A stretch of DNA of 64,000 nucleotides, taken from NCBI RefSeq assembly GCF_000025185.1, contig NC_013720.1:3100001-3164000 (forward strand). The letters are read 5' to 3'. Within the stretch, counting starts at the first letter, position 1. Each line of letters begins with the position of its first letter. The notes under the pieces are model-generated. The model saw only the letters and a program-made list of their open reading frames with translations, had not been told where the DNA came from and ran no database searches. Of the stretch, positions 45,023 to 54,253 are shown piece by piece. A program made the translations under genes and the position numbers. Source of the stretch: Pirellula staleyi DSM 6068 (GTDB lineage Bacteria; Planctomycetota; Planctomycetia; Pirellulales; Pirellulaceae).

Positions 45023-46000
45023 CTACTGATTGTTGTTTTGCGAGATGCCGGGGCGGGTGGCGATTTCGGAACCAGCGCCTCCCTCGATCACGCTGAACTC
45101 GGCCCAAACGGGCAAGTGATCCGACACCTGCAGCGCCTGTTCTTGCGTCAGGTTGAACTCGCGCATGAAGTCGTACACACCGCCGCGACCTGTGAATTCG
45201 GTGGTCGAAGTACCTGCAAACAAGATGTTGTCGTACTGTGCGTTGCCACGCGTATTGGTGGGGACTCCCGCGACCACTTTTACCAAGCTCGGAACACTTC
45301 CCAGTTGCCGCAGGTTTTTGTCGTTGACGTTGAAATCGCCGAGCATGATCACATCGTCTTCGCGCCGCTGATCGTCCCGGACAGCAAAAAACACATCGTC
45401 GAGCCAATCGAGTTCGTAGTCGACGATATCGGGATCGGTATGCACGTTAACTAGCGAAAAAGTGAACGCCTTATCGGGCTCGGCCGCGCGACAGCGGAAC
45501 CAACCGACCAGCGGCTCGCGGTGTAGCAAATTGTCGGGATCATCAACGGTGTAGAGCTGATTGCGGTCGACTTCGATACTGGTCCGGTCAAACACGAACG
45601 CATACTGCTCTTTGCTCACCGAATTTCCCAGCCGAGGGCCGATACAGTAGTCGTACTGGTGCTTTCCGCCAGCGTTGATCAGTTCGACCAAGCGGGGCAT
45701 CAGGTCTTGGCGCACTGCGCGAATCTCTTGAATCGCAATCACATCGAACTGACGCAAGATCTCGACAATCACTCCCATCGCGGCCGGGTCGGCCATCTTG
45801 TCTTCGCCAAACACCTGAATGTTGAACGTGGCGACGCGAATGGTGGCGTCGAGTCGAGGTGGCGGCGCATCGGTCGAGGTGAGATGCGTAAGCCCCGGTG
45901 GAATCGGCAGGTCGCTGAGCTTGCCACCGTACTGCTGATAGAAATACCAGCCGAACGCGAGCGCAAGGGCACCGGTGACGAGTTGGAAAAGACGTTTCAT
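45023..46000 (-). CDS. Membrane-anchored endonuclease/exonuclease/phosphatase-fold protein
   Basis: The 325-residue product has an N-terminal hydrophobic anchor (about 5-20). An EEP domain follows: IRVATFNIQVFGED (metal Asn), VIAIQEIRAV (metal Glu), SLVNVHTDPD, MLGDFNVND and a final VSDHLPVWAEF. All catalytic Asn, Glu, Asp and His positions are present. It could be an extracytoplasmic DNase or a phosphodiesterase. The ATG at 46000 is preceded by GGAGGGG, a strong Shine-Dalgarno, which rules out the longer frame. Confidence 0.85.
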   Translation of the reverse strand: MKRLFQLVTGALALAFGWYFYQQYGGKLSDLPIPPGLTHLTSTDAPPPRLDATIRVATFNIQVFGEDKMADPAAMGVIVEILRQFDVIAIQEIRAVRQDLMPRLVELINAGGKHQYDYCIGPRLGNSVSKEQYAFVFDRTSIEVDRNQLYTVDDPDNLLHREPLVGWFRCRAAEPDKAFTFSLVNVHTDPDIVDYELDWLDDVFFAVRDDQRREDDVIMLGDFNVNDKNLRQLGSVPSLVKVVAGVPTNTRGNAQYDNILFAGTSTTEFTGRGGVYDFMREFNLTQEQALQVSDHLPVWAEFSVIEGGAGSEIATRPGISQNNNQ

Positions 46001-46114
46001 CTGCCCCTCCGTGGGCCAGCGACCAGACATCCGACGAGCAATCGAGTTGGGTAGAGAGGGGAGAATACGCGGTTGTCAGGATTTGCTCCAGATCGAAGTT
46101 GAATGGCTATGTGG

Positions 46115-46450
46115 CTACTGGCATTTAAGTCGCAAGCGAACAGCTCCCTTCACCTTTGCCGGATCAACCGGCTGGCCCCCCTGCGTGATTTCGATCAACC
46201 CTTTGGCTACGAGCTGACTGGCAATTCGCCGAACGTCTTCCATCTGCGCGCGCCAATCGAGTGGGGCGAGCGATCGAGCGACCTCCGACGGGCAGCAACT
46301 CTTGGCTGGACCACGTTTTGCGACGAGCTGCAGGATCGCCGATTCGATTTGTACGCCGGTCAGCACGGGACAGGATGGCTTGCTAAGTAACTCAAAACAA
46401 GTTTTCGCCAGTTTGGCGATCTTTGCTAGTTTAACGGCCAGACGAGCCAT
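46115..46450 (-). CDS. DUF3253 protein
   Basis: The C-terminal 80 residues match DUF3253: IESAILQLVAKRGPAKSCCP, SEVARSLAPLDWRAQMEDVR and IEITQGGQPVDP. This is a small winged-helix-like domain of unknown function. The start is uncertain: ATG at 46450 gives 111 residues with a Lys-rich N-terminal helix, and GTG at 46366 gives 83 residues closer to the domain alone. No Shine-Dalgarno decides. It follows no clear operon partner. Confidence 0.7.
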   Translation of the reverse strand: MARLAVKLAKIAKLAKTCFELLSKPSCPVLTGVQIESAILQLVAKRGPAKSCCPSEVARSLAPLDWRAQMEDVRRIASQLVAKGLIEITQGGQPVDPAKVKGAVRLRLKCQ

Positions 46451-46775
46451 CCATGCTTTCGGGGGTCTCTGGGCTGAGCTCTTGCGGCTGTTTGATCGTC
46501 GGAAAACTCTCAAAAAATCTCGCCCGAATCTGAGCCGCTGAGGGGCTCGTTCTCTTGCCCGATCTTGCGTCATCCGTTAGTTTTAGGAGTTTCGACTCCT
46601 CGCCTCTTTACGGCCCCTTTCGTGTGAATCGGGCAGGCAGAAGTCTTCCTGGTTGGTCGCGTTTGGTTTTTGCGTTCGGGTTTGCAGGTTGAACGTTGTT
46701 TAGCGATTGCTAAGCATCATCAACCGTTGGCGTGTCGCCCGAAGCTAAAGCCGCGGAAAGTTAGTTGTCCTTATC
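46451..46775. other. Leader and promoter region of rpsA (325 bases)
   Basis: No gene is seen. Two small stem-loops lie on the + strand: AGGAG/CTCCT near 46591-46605 and TTAGC/GCTAA at 46700-46713, the latter 63 bases before the rpsA ATG. They might take part in S1 autoregulation, but nothing in the sequence proves it. Confidence 0.4.
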
Positions 46776-48578
46776 ATGGTTGATCGCAGTCTCATTCGCT
46801 TGCTGGAAAACGATCCCGATATCACCGCCATGTTTGAGTCGGCCATTGCCGATTTCGAGGAGCAGGGCTTAGACCCTGTGGATGGTGGTGGTGAGTTCGA
46901 TGTGAACAAAATCGTCGAAGGTCGCGTGCTTCGCGTTGCCGACGGCATGGTGCTCGTAGATATCGGTTTTAAGAGCGAAGGTTCGATTCCGCTCGATGAA
47001 TGGGAAGAGGGCGAAGAGCCACCCCAAGTTGGTCAGCTTGTTCGCGTTTTGATTGAAGATCTCGAAGATGAAACCGCTGCCCCTGAAGATGGTGGCATGG
47101 TTCGCATCAGCAAGCGTAAGGCTAAGAAGCTCGACGCTTGGAAAGAGATGATGGACCGGATCAAGGAAGGCCAAGTTGTCACGGGTACTGTCAGCCGCAA
47201 GATCAAGGGTGGTCTGCTGGTCGACATCGAAGGCGTGAATGTGTTTTTGCCAGCGAGCCAGGTCGACATCCGTCGTCCAGCCGACATCGGCGACTACATT
47301 GGCCGCACCGTTCAGTGCGAAGTGCTCAAGATCGACGAAGCTCGCCGCAACATTGTGGTCAGCCGCCGTTCGCTCATCGAACGTCAGCGTGAGGAAGATC
47401 GCGAAGCGCTCCTCAAGGAACTCGAAATTGGCCAGGTGCGCAAGGGTGTCGTGAAGAACATCGCCGAATTCGGTGCGTTCGTCGACCTCGGCGGCATCGA
47501 TGGTCTCTTGCACATCACCGACATGAGCTGGGAACGCATTGGCCACCCAAGCGAAATGGTCGCTATCGATCAAGAGATCGAAGTGATGGTGCTGCATATC
47601 GACCGCGAAAAGAAGAAGATCGCGCTCGGCCTGAAGCAGAAGGAAGGCAACCCATGGGCCGATGTGGATACCAAGTATCCTGTGGGAACCGTGGTCAAGG
47701 GCTCGGTTGTAAACGTGATGAGCTACGGTGCGTTCGTGAAGCTCGAACCAGGCATCGAAGGGCTCGTTCACATCAGCGAAATGAGCTGGACTCGCCGCGT
47801 GAATCATCCAAGTGAACTCGTGAACATCGGCGACGAGATCAGCGTCGTGATTCTGGGTGTCGACAAGGATGGTCAGCAGCTGAGCCTCGGCATGAAGCAG
47901 ACCCAGGAAAATCCTTGGACTCGCGTCGCCGAGAAGTATCCAGTCGACACGATTGTCGAAGGCAAAGTTCGCAACCTCACCAATTACGGTGCGTTTGTGG
48001 AACTCGAAGAAGGTATCGACGGTTTGCTGCACGTCAGCGACATGTCGTGGACCCGCAAGATCAGCCACCCGAGCGAAATGCTCGAGAAGGGTCAGCCAGT
48101 TCGCTGCAAGATCCTGTCGGTCGATCAAGAACGTCGTCGTATCGCGCTGGGTCTCAAGCAGCTCGACGAAGATCCATGGGCACGCGACATCCCAGGCAAG
48201 TATCAGCCTGGCCAGGTCGTGAGCGGTGCCGTTACGAAGATCACCAACTTCGGTGTTTTCGTGGGTCTCGAAGATGGCCTCGAAGGCTTGCTCCACATCT
48301 CGGAACTGGCTGACCATAAGGTCGAGAATCCCGAAGACGTGGTGAAGGTCGGCGATAAGATCGATGTGAAGATCCTTCGCGTCGACATCGACGAACGCAA
48401 GATTGGCCTCTCGCGCAAACGCGTGGAATGGGCCGAAGATGAAACCGCAGCCGCTGAAGCAGCCGAAGCTGCCGCCGCAGCTCCTGCCGCTGACAAGAAG
48501 AAGGCTCGTTCGGAGCTGAAGGGTGGTTTGGGTGGCAGCGGTCCACTCATCGCTCCTCCCACCGGCGAAGAAGCCTAA
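46776..48578 (+). CDS. rpsA: 30S ribosomal protein S1
   Basis: The 600-residue protein consists of six S1 (OB-fold) domains. The first two are diverged (DVNKIVEGRVLRVADG and GQVVTGTVSRKIKG). Four are canonical, with the pattern GAFVDLGGIDGLLHITDMSW repeated near residues 240, 325, 412 and 500. A Lys/Ala-rich tail ends with GEEA. S1 unfolds mRNA at the 30S platform and helps initiation. Length slightly exceeds the usual 550-560 residues because of the tail. A sigma factor gene follows beyond a terminator. Confidence 0.95.
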   Translation: MVDRSLIRLLENDPDITAMFESAIADFEEQGLDPVDGGGEFDVNKIVEGRVLRVADGMVLVDIGFKSEGSIPLDEWEEGEEPPQVGQLVRVLIEDLEDETAAPEDGGMVRISKRKAKKLDAWKEMMDRIKEGQVVTGTVSRKIKGGLLVDIEGVNVFLPASQVDIRRPADIGDYIGRTVQCEVLKIDEARRNIVVSRRSLIERQREEDREALLKELEIGQVRKGVVKNIAEFGAFVDLGGIDGLLHITDMSWERIGHPSEMVAIDQEIEVMVLHIDREKKKIALGLKQKEGNPWADVDTKYPVGTVVKGSVVNVMSYGAFVKLEPGIEGLVHISEMSWTRRVNHPSELVNIGDEISVVILGVDKDGQQLSLGMKQTQENPWTRVAEKYPVDTIVEGKVRNLTNYGAFVELEEGIDGLLHVSDMSWTRKISHPSEMLEKGQPVRCKILSVDQERRRIALGLKQLDEDPWARDIPGKYQPGQVVSGAVTKITNFGVFVGLEDGLEGLLHISELADHKVENPEDVVKVGDKIDVKILRVDIDERKIGLSRKRVEWAEDETAAAEAAEAAAAAPAADKKKARSELKGGLGGSGPLIAPPTGEEA

Positions 48579-48739
48579 TTCCTGTGTGACCTTGCCCAGC
48601 AAGGTCATGCCCGATGTAGGCCATGGTTGCTTTGAGCCGATTGTGCCGAGTCCATCACTTATCGCGATGGCTCGGTCACACCAGCTAAGAAGCGGCCCAC
48701 GAAGAATCGCACGGTTCTTCTGTAAAACCTGAATTTACG

Positions 48740-48774
48740 ACGGCCCCGCTGGTCCTTACCGGTGGGGCCGTTTT
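48740..48774 (+). terminator. Terminator after rpsA
   Basis: The arms ACGGCCCC (48740-48747) and GGGGCCGT (48764-48771) are perfect, with an inner GGT/ACC pair, and end in TTTTC. An earlier hairpin TGACCTTGC/GCAAGGTCA (48587-48607) directly follows the rpsA stop but lacks a T-run. Apart from these, 48579-48900 holds nothing I recognise. Confidence 0.75.
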
Positions 48775-48900
48775 CATTGGTACAAGGTGAATGACACGTA
48801 CAAACTGCGTACGACGTTTGCTTTGCCACTCTTTGCAGGCTTACCACTTCGTGAGCCGATGATGTGTTTGTCACTCGTCCCCCCCGAGAGCAAACACGCT

Positions 48901-49824
48901 ATGACTTCCGTGAAACGTAAGGTTGGTTCGACAAGTGGCAAGGCTCGTGGAGTCGCTCCGCGCAAGGCCATCTCGCTACAGACTCCGCTGGAGTCCTACC
49001 TCCGCGAGATTAACGAAACGGCACTTCTTAGTGCTCGCGACGAACGCGAACTCGCAGCCGCCATCGCCGATGGCGATGTCCGTGCTCGCGATCGCATGGT
49101 CCGCGCGAATCTTCGCCTCGTGGTGAACATTGCCCGTGGCTACACCGGCAAAGGGCTCAGCCTGCAGGACCTTATCGAAGAGGGAAACCTCGGTCTGCTG
49201 CGTGCCGTCGAAGGTTTTGATCCGGCCGTCGGAACTCGCTTTAGCACCTACGCGAGCTACTGGATCAAGCAGTCGATCAAGCGTGCATTGATCAATTCGG
49301 CGAAGACGATTCGAATTCCTGCCTACATGGTTGAGTTGCTCAGCAAGTGGCGTCGCGCCACGGCTCGTTTGACGGAAGAGCTCGGCCGCGGACCAACGCC
49401 TGAAGAAGTCGCTCGCGTGCTCGGTCTCGCGAAAAAGAAGTTGCCGATCATCAAGAAGGCAATTCGGATTTACAACAGCACGCCGCAAACCGATCAGTCG
49501 GAAGCAGGCTGGTCGCTCGGCGAAATCGTGATGGACGAACGGCTGAAGAATCCCGAGGACGAACTGGTCGAGCAAGACGTGCTGAAGCATGTCATGGAAA
49601 TGCTGCACACCATGGACAGCCGCGAGGCGACCGTGCTGCGCATGCGTTTTGGCCTCGGCGACACCACGCCTCACACGCTGAAAGAGATCGGCGAAAGTCT
49701 CGGCCTGACTCGCGAGCGTGTTCGCCAGATCGAGACCGAAGCGCTCGGCAAGTTGGCCGATGGTCTCAAAGATCCCCGCGAACGCTACCTCGAATCGCTC
49801 GAATTGAACCACGACGACGATTAG
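48901..49824 (+). CDS. RpoD/SigA-family sigma factor, short form
   Basis: The 307-residue sigma-70 factor lacks region 1.1. It has region 1.2 (TPLESYLREINETALLS), region 2 (NLRLVVNIARGYTGKGLS, LQDLIEEGNLGLLRAV, FSTYASYWIKQSIKRAL), region 3 and region 4 (LKEIGESLGLTRERVRQIE). The size suggests a group 2 factor or a compact primary factor. The ATG at 48901 is preferred; earlier in-frame starts add a non-conserved 38 residues. The next hairpin downstream is at 49864-49891. Confidence 0.9.
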   Translation: MTSVKRKVGSTSGKARGVAPRKAISLQTPLESYLREINETALLSARDERELAAAIADGDVRARDRMVRANLRLVVNIARGYTGKGLSLQDLIEEGNLGLLRAVEGFDPAVGTRFSTYASYWIKQSIKRALINSAKTIRIPAYMVELLSKWRRATARLTEELGRGPTPEEVARVLGLAKKKLPIIKKAIRIYNSTPQTDQSEAGWSLGEIVMDERLKNPEDELVEQDVLKHVMEMLHTMDSREATVLRMRFGLGDTTPHTLKEIGESLGLTRERVRQIETEALGKLADGLKDPRERYLESLELNHDDD

Positions 49825-49863
49825 TCGGTTCTTGTTGGGATGCACTCACCAGCATGCTCTGAA

Positions 49864-49891
49864 CGAGGTAGTGATTGACGACGCTACCTCG
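49864..49891 (+). other. Stem-loop between the sigma factor and VOC genes
   Basis: CGAGGTAG (49864-49871) and CTACCTCG (49884-49891) are perfectly complementary around twelve bases. There is no T-run. It may be a weak terminator for the sigma gene or a leader element for the VOC gene 20 bases on. Confidence 0.45.
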
Positions 49892-49910
49892 CGCGGGTGA
49901 CAATTGCTGG

Positions 49911-50291
49911 ATGAAAACTCTGCAACTCAACCATGTGGCGATTCACGTCGCTGATGTCGAGCGAAGCTGTCAGTTCTATCGCGACATCCTGCAACTCGAG
50001 TCACTTCCAAGACCTCCATTCACCTTCCCTGGTGCCTGGTTTCGCATCGGAGGTGATCAAGAGCTGCATCTGATTGGCGAGCGTAAGTCGGAAGTGCTGT
50101 CCCACAATCGGGGCAACCACTACGCGATGCTGGTCGACGATATTGACGCTTGGGAGCGTCATCTCACCGAGGTAGGGGCCCAATTCTTCCCGCGGCGCAT
50201 TCGCCCCGATGGTGCCTATCAGATTTTCCTGTGCGATCCCGATGGCTATTACATCGAGCTTTGCACACCCCCCGGTGCCCATCAGGGGTAG
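49911..50291 (+). CDS. VOC/glyoxalase-superfamily protein
   Basis: The 126-residue product has the two beta-alpha-beta-beta-beta modules of the vicinal oxygen chelate fold. They contain LNHVAIHVADVERSCQFYRD, ELHLIGER, HYAMLVDDIDAWERHL and FLCDPDGYYIELC. Candidate metal ligands are His8, His54, His71 and the C-terminal Glu. The substrate is not predictable; glyoxalase I, a dioxygenase or fosfomycin-type resistance enzymes share the fold. The ATG at 49911 begins the first strand. Confidence 0.82.
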   Translation: MKTLQLNHVAIHVADVERSCQFYRDILQLESLPRPPFTFPGAWFRIGGDQELHLIGERKSEVLSHNRGNHYAMLVDDIDAWERHLTEVGAQFFPRRIRPDGAYQIFLCDPDGYYIELCTPPGAHQG

Positions 50292-50507
50292 CTGTCAAGC
50301 GGCGCCAAGTTCCAGCCGATGCCAGCCTCTGCTCAGTGCTGTGCTGGCCGATCTTCGGAAGCTTGGTGGTCGAACATTTCCCGCCTACTGCTTCCAGGGG
50401 CTCCTTTTTTCCTCACGGGTAGTTTGCCTTTCGGCCGGTCTGATTAGAATAAACGTAGGCGTGAAGATTTTGTGTCAACTGTTCCTCGAGCCGACGGACC
50501 CCCACGC

Positions 50508-51071
50508 ATGTCCGAATCGCAGCGAATTCGCCGCCAGCAAACGCTTCGCGAAGCCGAGGGCTATCTCGATTTGATCACCGTGTTTGGTGACCGCTGGCCT
50601 TGTCACCCCGATCATCGCGACAAGTTGGCCGAACGTGTCCTGTCGATGCTAGGCAAAATCGAGATGCAACCGGGCGCTGAAGCCCAGGTGCTGATGCTGC
50701 AGGGCCAGGCACTGCGGGCCATGCAGCGTTATGTCGAAGCTGCCGCTAAGTTCAACACGGCTGCGGCGCTCGACGACAGCCACGTGCCGTCGCGATTAGC
50801 ACTCGGCTGGTGCTACAAACGTTGTCGCCGCCTCGACTTGGCGATCCAGGCACTCGAAGAAGCGATGGAGATTGCCCCCCACACGGCAATCATTCACTAC
50901 AACTTGGCTTGCTACTGGAGTCTTGCTGGCAACGCCAAGATTGCCTTGATCTATTTGGCTCAAGCGATCGAGATGCAGCCGAAGTATCGCGACCTTGTCG
51001 GGAAAGAGCGGGACTTCGACAACGTCCGCCAAAATCCCAACTTCCTGGCACTCACCAGTGTGATTGTGTAG
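50508..51071 (+). CDS. Tetratricopeptide-repeat protein
   Basis: The 187-residue protein is all-helical with three to four TPR units: VLMLQGQALRAMQRYVEAAA, SRLALGWCYKRCRRLDLAIQ and IHYNLACYWSLAGNAKIALI. No signal peptide is seen, so it is probably a cytoplasmic scaffold. The ATG at 50508 (MSESQRIRR) is preferred to a GTG twelve codons earlier. Its partner is unknown, and its 3' end converges with the glycosyltransferase gene, 17 bases apart. Confidence 0.8.
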   Translation: MSESQRIRRQQTLREAEGYLDLITVFGDRWPCHPDHRDKLAERVLSMLGKIEMQPGAEAQVLMLQGQALRAMQRYVEAAAKFNTAAALDDSHVPSRLALGWCYKRCRRLDLAIQALEEAMEIAPHTAIIHYNLACYWSLAGNAKIALIYLAQAIEMQPKYRDLVGKERDFDNVRQNPNFLALTSVIV

Positions 51072-51088
51072 TGGGAATCGGCAGGCGG

Positions 51089-51880
51089 CTATTTAATGCC
51101 ACCTGCGACGGCCACTTGGCGACGCGAACGCCACCAAGCTTTGGCCACTAGCTGCGGAAAGATCCAGGCATCTTTTAAGTAACGCTTGGCGAGGCGTTTT
51201 GGTTCAGTGCAGGCGCGGTGTAGCCATTCGAGACCGACCTGTCGCATCCAGACTGGCGCTCGCTTCTTTTCGCCCGCCAGAAAATCGATCGTCGCTCCGA
51301 CGCACAATGCGACTGGGCAATCGATCTGCTCATGAAATTTGTGCACCCACAATTCTTGCTTCGGCGCACCAAGGCCAACCACCAGCACGTCGGCATGTGC
51401 GGCTGAAACTTTCTCCAGGATGCGCTGGTTCTCGGCTTCATCGCGCTCGAAACCCAGGGGTGGGCAGTAGGTCCCCACGACTTGGACATTCGGCCAGCGA
51501 TGTTCGATTTTCGAGGCGGCTCGCTGAGCGACACCCGGACCAGCCCCTAGCAAAAAAACTCGCAGGGGAGCATCACTTCGTGCCGCATTAAAAAGTGCCG
51601 GAACCAAATCGCTACCTGGAACGCGGGCAGGGAGTGGTCGGCCCAACAGCTTGGCGGCCCAGTAGACCGGCATGCCATCGACCAGAATCATTCCCGCCTT
51701 GCTATAGGCCTCGCGCAGAGGGGTGTGATGCTCGAGGAGAACGACGTGATCGACGTTGGGAGTCACAACGTAGTGGCAACTCCTCACTGGGTCGGCTACC
51801 CAGGCCATCACTTGTCCAACCGCTTGATCCATCCGGAGAGGATCGACTTCGAGCCCCAGTAGTTCGATGCGTGCACACAC
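51089..51880 (-). CDS. WecG/TagA/CpsF family glycosyltransferase
   Basis: The 263-residue enzyme has the family motifs VVTPNVDHVVLLEH, LVDGMPVYWAAKLLGRPLP, RVFLLGAGPGVAQRAA, VVGLGAPKQELWVHK and VGATIDFLAGEKKRAP. Members transfer N-acetylmannosamine-type sugars to undecaprenyl-linked acceptors in surface polysaccharide synthesis. The GTG at 51880 is chosen because GGAGA (51890-51894) precedes it and the product then has normal length; a longer frame to 52057 adds 59 unlike residues. No other glycan genes are adjacent. Confidence 0.87.
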   Translation of the reverse strand: MCARIELLGLEVDPLRMDQAVGQVMAWVADPVRSCHYVVTPNVDHVVLLEHHTPLREAYSKAGMILVDGMPVYWAAKLLGRPLPARVPGSDLVPALFNAARSDAPLRVFLLGAGPGVAQRAASKIEHRWPNVQVVGTYCPPLGFERDEAENQRILEKVSAAHADVLVVGLGAPKQELWVHKFHEQIDCPVALCVGATIDFLAGEKKRAPVWMRQVGLEWLHRACTEPKRLAKRYLKDAWIFPQLVAKAWWRSRRQVAVAGGIK

Positions 51881-52289
51881 GGCGGCTCGTCTCCAAGGTT
51901 GAATCGCGGGGGGAGAGGGGGCAGGCTGGCCTGCGAAGGAGCGAAAGTCCACTGGGCAGTTCCGGCTCACATTGCGAAGCGCAGCTAGGAGGGATCTGTT
52001 ACGGAGGACTTGGCACCAGGAGTGTGAAGAAGTCGCTCGCGCGGTTCTCACCGGCAAAAATACCTCACGAAACGTCGATAGGTCGGCAAGATCCGATGCG
52101 AAAATGCCGAAAAACCAACGGATCTCTCTAAAACCTCGCGACTTCGCCTAGGCGAGCGAAGCAGCCGCGGGCTACTCTTGATCGTTACGCTTAGCTACGA
52201 TTGAGCAGTTCGATTTTTCTGAATTCCTAGGCCCTTCGGGGCGTAGCGATCGTATCGTTTACGACGCCTAATTCCGACGTCAGCCGACC
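51881..52289. other. Divergent intergenic region (409 bases)
   Basis: This lies between the leftward glycosyltransferase and rightward plsC. It contains a hairpin CTTCGC/GCGAAG around a GCCTAGGC core near 52142-52161. No gene is supported, although 51881-52057 stays open in the glycosyltransferase frame. Confidence 0.45.
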
Positions 52290-52964
52290 ATGCACTTCGT
52301 GCCACCTACGCCCGCCGACAGCCAGCCTCAACCGGGGCTGCTCGAGTCGCTTCGATCGATGAAGCTGACCGCAGCGGCATTGGCGTTTGTCGCCAAACTG
52401 ATCAGCGGCGCGACAGTGCGGTGGTATCAGTGCCAGCCCGATACGTGCCAGCGCATCTATTTTGCCAATCACACGAGCCATCTCGATGCGCTCATCGTTT
52501 GGAGTTCGCTGCCGAGCAACATTCGCGATCTCACTCGCCCTGTGGCCGCCAAGGACTACTGGGGAAAGACGAAGATGCGGCGGTATTTTGCCAGCCAGTT
52601 CAACGCCTTGCTGATCGATCGCGACGAGATCAAAGTGCATCAATCGCCGGTCGACTTAATGATCCGCGAGATGGGAACCAAATCGTCGCTGATTGTTTTT
52701 CCCGAAGGGACCCGCAACACCGACGAGGAGATGCAAGAGTTCAAGAGCGGGCTTTATTACCTCAGTAAGAAGCGACCCGACCTGGAACTGGTGCCGGTTT
52801 ACATCGACAATCTCAACCGAGTACTTCCGCGCGGCGAGTTTTTGCCGGTTCCCTTGCTCAGTAGCATCACCATCGGCCCCCCCATTTGGCTCGAGCCGCA
52901 GGAAGGTAAAGTGGCGTTCCTCAAGCGGGCACGCCAAGCCGTGCTGCGACTCAAGGACGCTTAA
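52290..52964 (+). CDS. plsC: 1-acyl-sn-glycerol-3-phosphate acyltransferase-like protein
   Basis: The 224-residue protein has the acyltransferase motif I NHTSHLD (HX4D, about 60-66) and motif III FPEGTR (about 137-142), followed by VPVYIDNLNR. These are the catalytic and glycerol-phosphate binding sites of PlsC-type enzymes, which make phosphatidic acid. The gap to cdsA is only nine bases, so the two consecutive steps of phospholipid synthesis are likely co-transcribed. The N-terminal membrane helix is weak compared with E. coli PlsC. Confidence 0.85.
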   Translation: MHFVPPTPADSQPQPGLLESLRSMKLTAAALAFVAKLISGATVRWYQCQPDTCQRIYFANHTSHLDALIVWSSLPSNIRDLTRPVAAKDYWGKTKMRRYFASQFNALLIDRDEIKVHQSPVDLMIREMGTKSSLIVFPEGTRNTDEEMQEFKSGLYYLSKKRPDLELVPVYIDNLNRVLPRGEFLPVPLLSSITIGPPIWLEPQEGKVAFLKRARQAVLRLKDA

Positions 52965-52973
52965 ACCTGCCCC

Positions 52974-54224
52974 ATGGAAGCCATGAATCATTTCGCGAGC
53001 CCACTTCCGCTATTCCTAGCGAACGTTACCCGGCAAGAGTGGCTCGATATCCGCACGCTGGTGTTGCTGGGTGTGGTGCTGGGCATCCTGATAGCCGCCT
53101 ACATCATTGGTCGCGCACTTCGTCGCGCGCCGGAGAGCACCGCCAGCCCGGCCGTGGTCCGCACGTTCAATCTTCGTGTGGCCGCTTGGTGGATGATGTG
53201 CACCATCCTGGTAGCTGGCTTTTTGCTCGGCTATTCGGCAACCGTGGTGCTGTTTGGGCTCGTGTCGTTCTGGGCCCTGCGCGAGTTCATCACGATGACG
53301 CCAACGCGCCGCGGCGACCATCGCACCCTCTTCTGGACCTTCTTTGTCTTCACCCCGCTGCAATACTTTTTCGTCGCCCGTGGCAGCGAGTGGTATGGCA
53401 TCTACACCATCATGATCCCGGTGTATGCCTCGCTCTTCATTCCCGCACGTATCGCGATTGCAGGGGATCCGAAACGATTTCTCGAACGGGTAGCTAAGAT
53501 TCAGGCCGGTCTGCTGATCTGCGTGTATGCACTGAGCCACGCTCCCGCTGTGCTGAGCTTGCAGTTGACCACTTCCGACAAACAGCTCTGGGTGGTTGGG
53601 ACGCGTGAAGCCCCAGCTGCCCCCGAGACGCTCGTCGATGATGGTAACCTCGATATCCGCCCCGAAATTCCCGTCGATCCCAAGAATGGTTCGAAGGTGC
53701 CGAGCCCTGCGAGCGAAAAAAGTTCAACCAGTTCAAAAACGGTTGCTGCTGATCCCAAGAGCCAGTCACCAGCTCTCACCGCGCCCACCGATGCCTCGAA
53801 ATACATTCGGGGAAGCAATGCCGGTTTGCTCTTCTATTTTGTGCTGCTCGTGCAGCTGAACGATGTGTTTCAGTTCGCTTGGGGCAACCTACTGGGGCGG
53901 CATGTGATTGCCCCTTCGATCAACGCCAGCCGCACCTGGGAAGGGATGATTGGTGGAGCACTCAGCACGATGCTGGTCGGCGCGATCCTGTGGTGGGCCA
54001 CCCCGTTTAAGATGTGGGAATCGGCCTGCATGGCCCTGGCCATCGCGGTGATGGGCTTTGCTGGCGGCATGACGATGTCGGCGATCAAACGCGATCGCGG
54101 CGTGAAGGATTACGGCACGCTCGTTTCGGGGCATGCCGGCGTGCTCGACCGCATCGACAGCCTCTGCTTTGCCGCCCCCATCTTCTTCCACCTGACGCGA
54201 TACTTCTTCTCGGATATCAGCTGA
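52974..54224 (+). CDS. cdsA: Phosphatidate cytidylyltransferase (CdsA)
   Basis: This 416-residue membrane enzyme makes CDP-diacylglycerol from phosphatidate and CTP. The C-terminal signature SAIKRDRGVKDYGTLVSGHA and VLDRID (about 370-395) is intact. Hydrophobic segments at about 25-48, 70-105, 118-160 and 285-365 give a polytopic protein. A hydrophilic Pro/Ser/Lys-rich insert at about 200-282 separates the N- and C-terminal membrane blocks and makes it longer than usual. It follows plsC by nine bases. Confidence 0.92.
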   Translation: MEAMNHFASPLPLFLANVTRQEWLDIRTLVLLGVVLGILIAAYIIGRALRRAPESTASPAVVRTFNLRVAAWWMMCTILVAGFLLGYSATVVLFGLVSFWALREFITMTPTRRGDHRTLFWTFFVFTPLQYFFVARGSEWYGIYTIMIPVYASLFIPARIAIAGDPKRFLERVAKIQAGLLICVYALSHAPAVLSLQLTTSDKQLWVVGTREAPAAPETLVDDGNLDIRPEIPVDPKNGSKVPSPASEKSSTSSKTVAADPKSQSPALTAPTDASKYIRGSNAGLLFYFVLLVQLNDVFQFAWGNLLGRHVIAPSINASRTWEGMIGGALSTMLVGAILWWATPFKMWESACMALAIAVMGFAGGMTMSAIKRDRGVKDYGTLVSGHAGVLDRIDSLCFAAPIFFHLTRYFFSDIS

Positions 54225-54253
54225 CGATCTTTTCACCACAAGGTGTTGAAACG

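Noticed and set aside
46869-48608. A 579-codon open frame antisense to rpsA
   Set aside because: It mirrors the six S1 repeats on the other strand, has no recognisable motif and conflicts with an unambiguous rpsA.
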